NCBI GenBank assembly: GCA_030643515.1
Contig: DAOWLH010000071.1
Span: 1 to 14,218 of the forward strand
Length of the DNA stretch: 14,218 nucleotides
Direction of reading: 5' to 3'
Origin: Dehalococcoidia bacterium
Lineage (GTDB): Bacteria; Chloroflexota; Dehalococcoidia; Dehalococcoidales; DAOWLH01
Shown here one piece after another: positions 14,032-14,218 of the stretch. The translations under genes and the position numbers were made by a program. The stretch's first letter is position 1. Each line of letters starts with the position of its first letter. A model generated the notes under the pieces. The model worked only from the letters and a program-made list of their open reading frames with translations, made no database searches and was not told the origin of the DNA.

Positions 14032-14218
14032 CTATATATTGCTAATAATTTGATAATAATGCTTTTCAACAGGCTCATTTTCACTAGTATTATTATATCT
14101 GGGGGATACCAGTTTATCAAACTGAGCGGCGGCAGCCTCTTGAAGTCCAGGGGCTACGTGGCTGTAGGTATCAAGGGTTATCTGTATGCTGGCATGGCCT
14201 AACCGCTCCTGGACTATC
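14032..14218 (-). CDS. Tyrosine recombinase/integrase, C-terminal fragment cut by the window edge
   Basis: The last 61 codons of a phage- or element-type integrase, ending at TAG (14032-14034); the rest lies beyond the window. The fragment opens VQERLGHASIQITLDTYSH, containing the catalytic His of the LGH box and the tyrosine nucleophile of the DTYSH box. It continues with VAPGLQEAAAAQFDKL, the usual ending of integrases of conjugative elements and prophages. The DTYSH box and tail differ from the QIYTH box of the Xer protein at 8888-9832, so it is a separate lineage. The final 20 or so codons are strongly A+T-rich, unlike the housekeeping genes. Position beside tRNA-Ser suggests an integrated element extending rightwards. 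Confidence 0.9.
   Translation of the reverse strand, partial: IVQERLGHASIQITLDTYSHVAPGLQEAAAAQFDKLVSPRYNNTSENEPVEKHYYQIISNI

Overview
The window is a gene-dense bacterial chromosome segment, mostly GC-rich, with short or overlapping gene junctions and several non-ATG starts (TTG for aspS, TTG or GTG for dprA, GTG for the Xer recombinase and pepP). The protein style and gene set (GAD-type AspRS, trigger factor-ClpP, a DprA-TopA-Xer block, an EF-P with an H-I-K-M loop, and a HAD protein resembling archaeal ones) suggest a member of the Chloroflexota, perhaps the Dehalococcoidia. That placement is from memory of family sequences and could not be tested here.

Layout. (1) Positions 34-3805, plus strand: aspS, tig, clpP. 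This is a translation and protein-quality-control operon with gaps of 20 and 2 nt. (2) Positions 3806-13065, minus strand: a run of nine genes with junctions between -14 and +24 nt. In transcription order these are dprA, topA, a Xer-type recombinase, pepP, efp, a PHP-domain phosphoesterase, a PurN/Fmt-like formyltransferase, a HAD phosphatase with a D-x-E nucleophile motif, and a PfkB sugar/nucleoside kinase. The run meets clpP tail to tail with no intergenic base. A candidate extended -10 promoter with a palindrome in its spacer lies just upstream of dprA. (3) Positions 13128-13741, minus strand: a ferric-reductase-like (YedZ/MsrQ-like) multi-helix membrane protein gene that appears split by a frameshift. 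(4) Positions 13766-13975, minus strand: tandem tRNA-Ser genes (GGA and CGA anticodons). (5) Positions 14032-14218, minus strand: the 3' end of a second, integrase-type tyrosine recombinase. It lies 56 nt upstream of the tRNA-Ser(CGA) 5' end behind an A+T-rich stretch, which looks like the edge of an integrated element.

How the genes fit together. The upstream half of the minus-strand operon handles DNA (uptake/recombination, supercoiling, chromosome resolution) and proline-related translation and turnover (EF-P, Xaa-Pro peptidase). The downstream half is four enzymes with phosphoester, formyl and kinase chemistry and no obvious named pathway. That PHP-formyltransferase-HAD-PfkB block is the best candidate in the window for an undescribed module, but its substrate cannot be read from the sequence. 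No CRISPR array, insertion sequence or toxin-antitoxin pair was seen, and there is no gene-free stretch longer than 300 bases.
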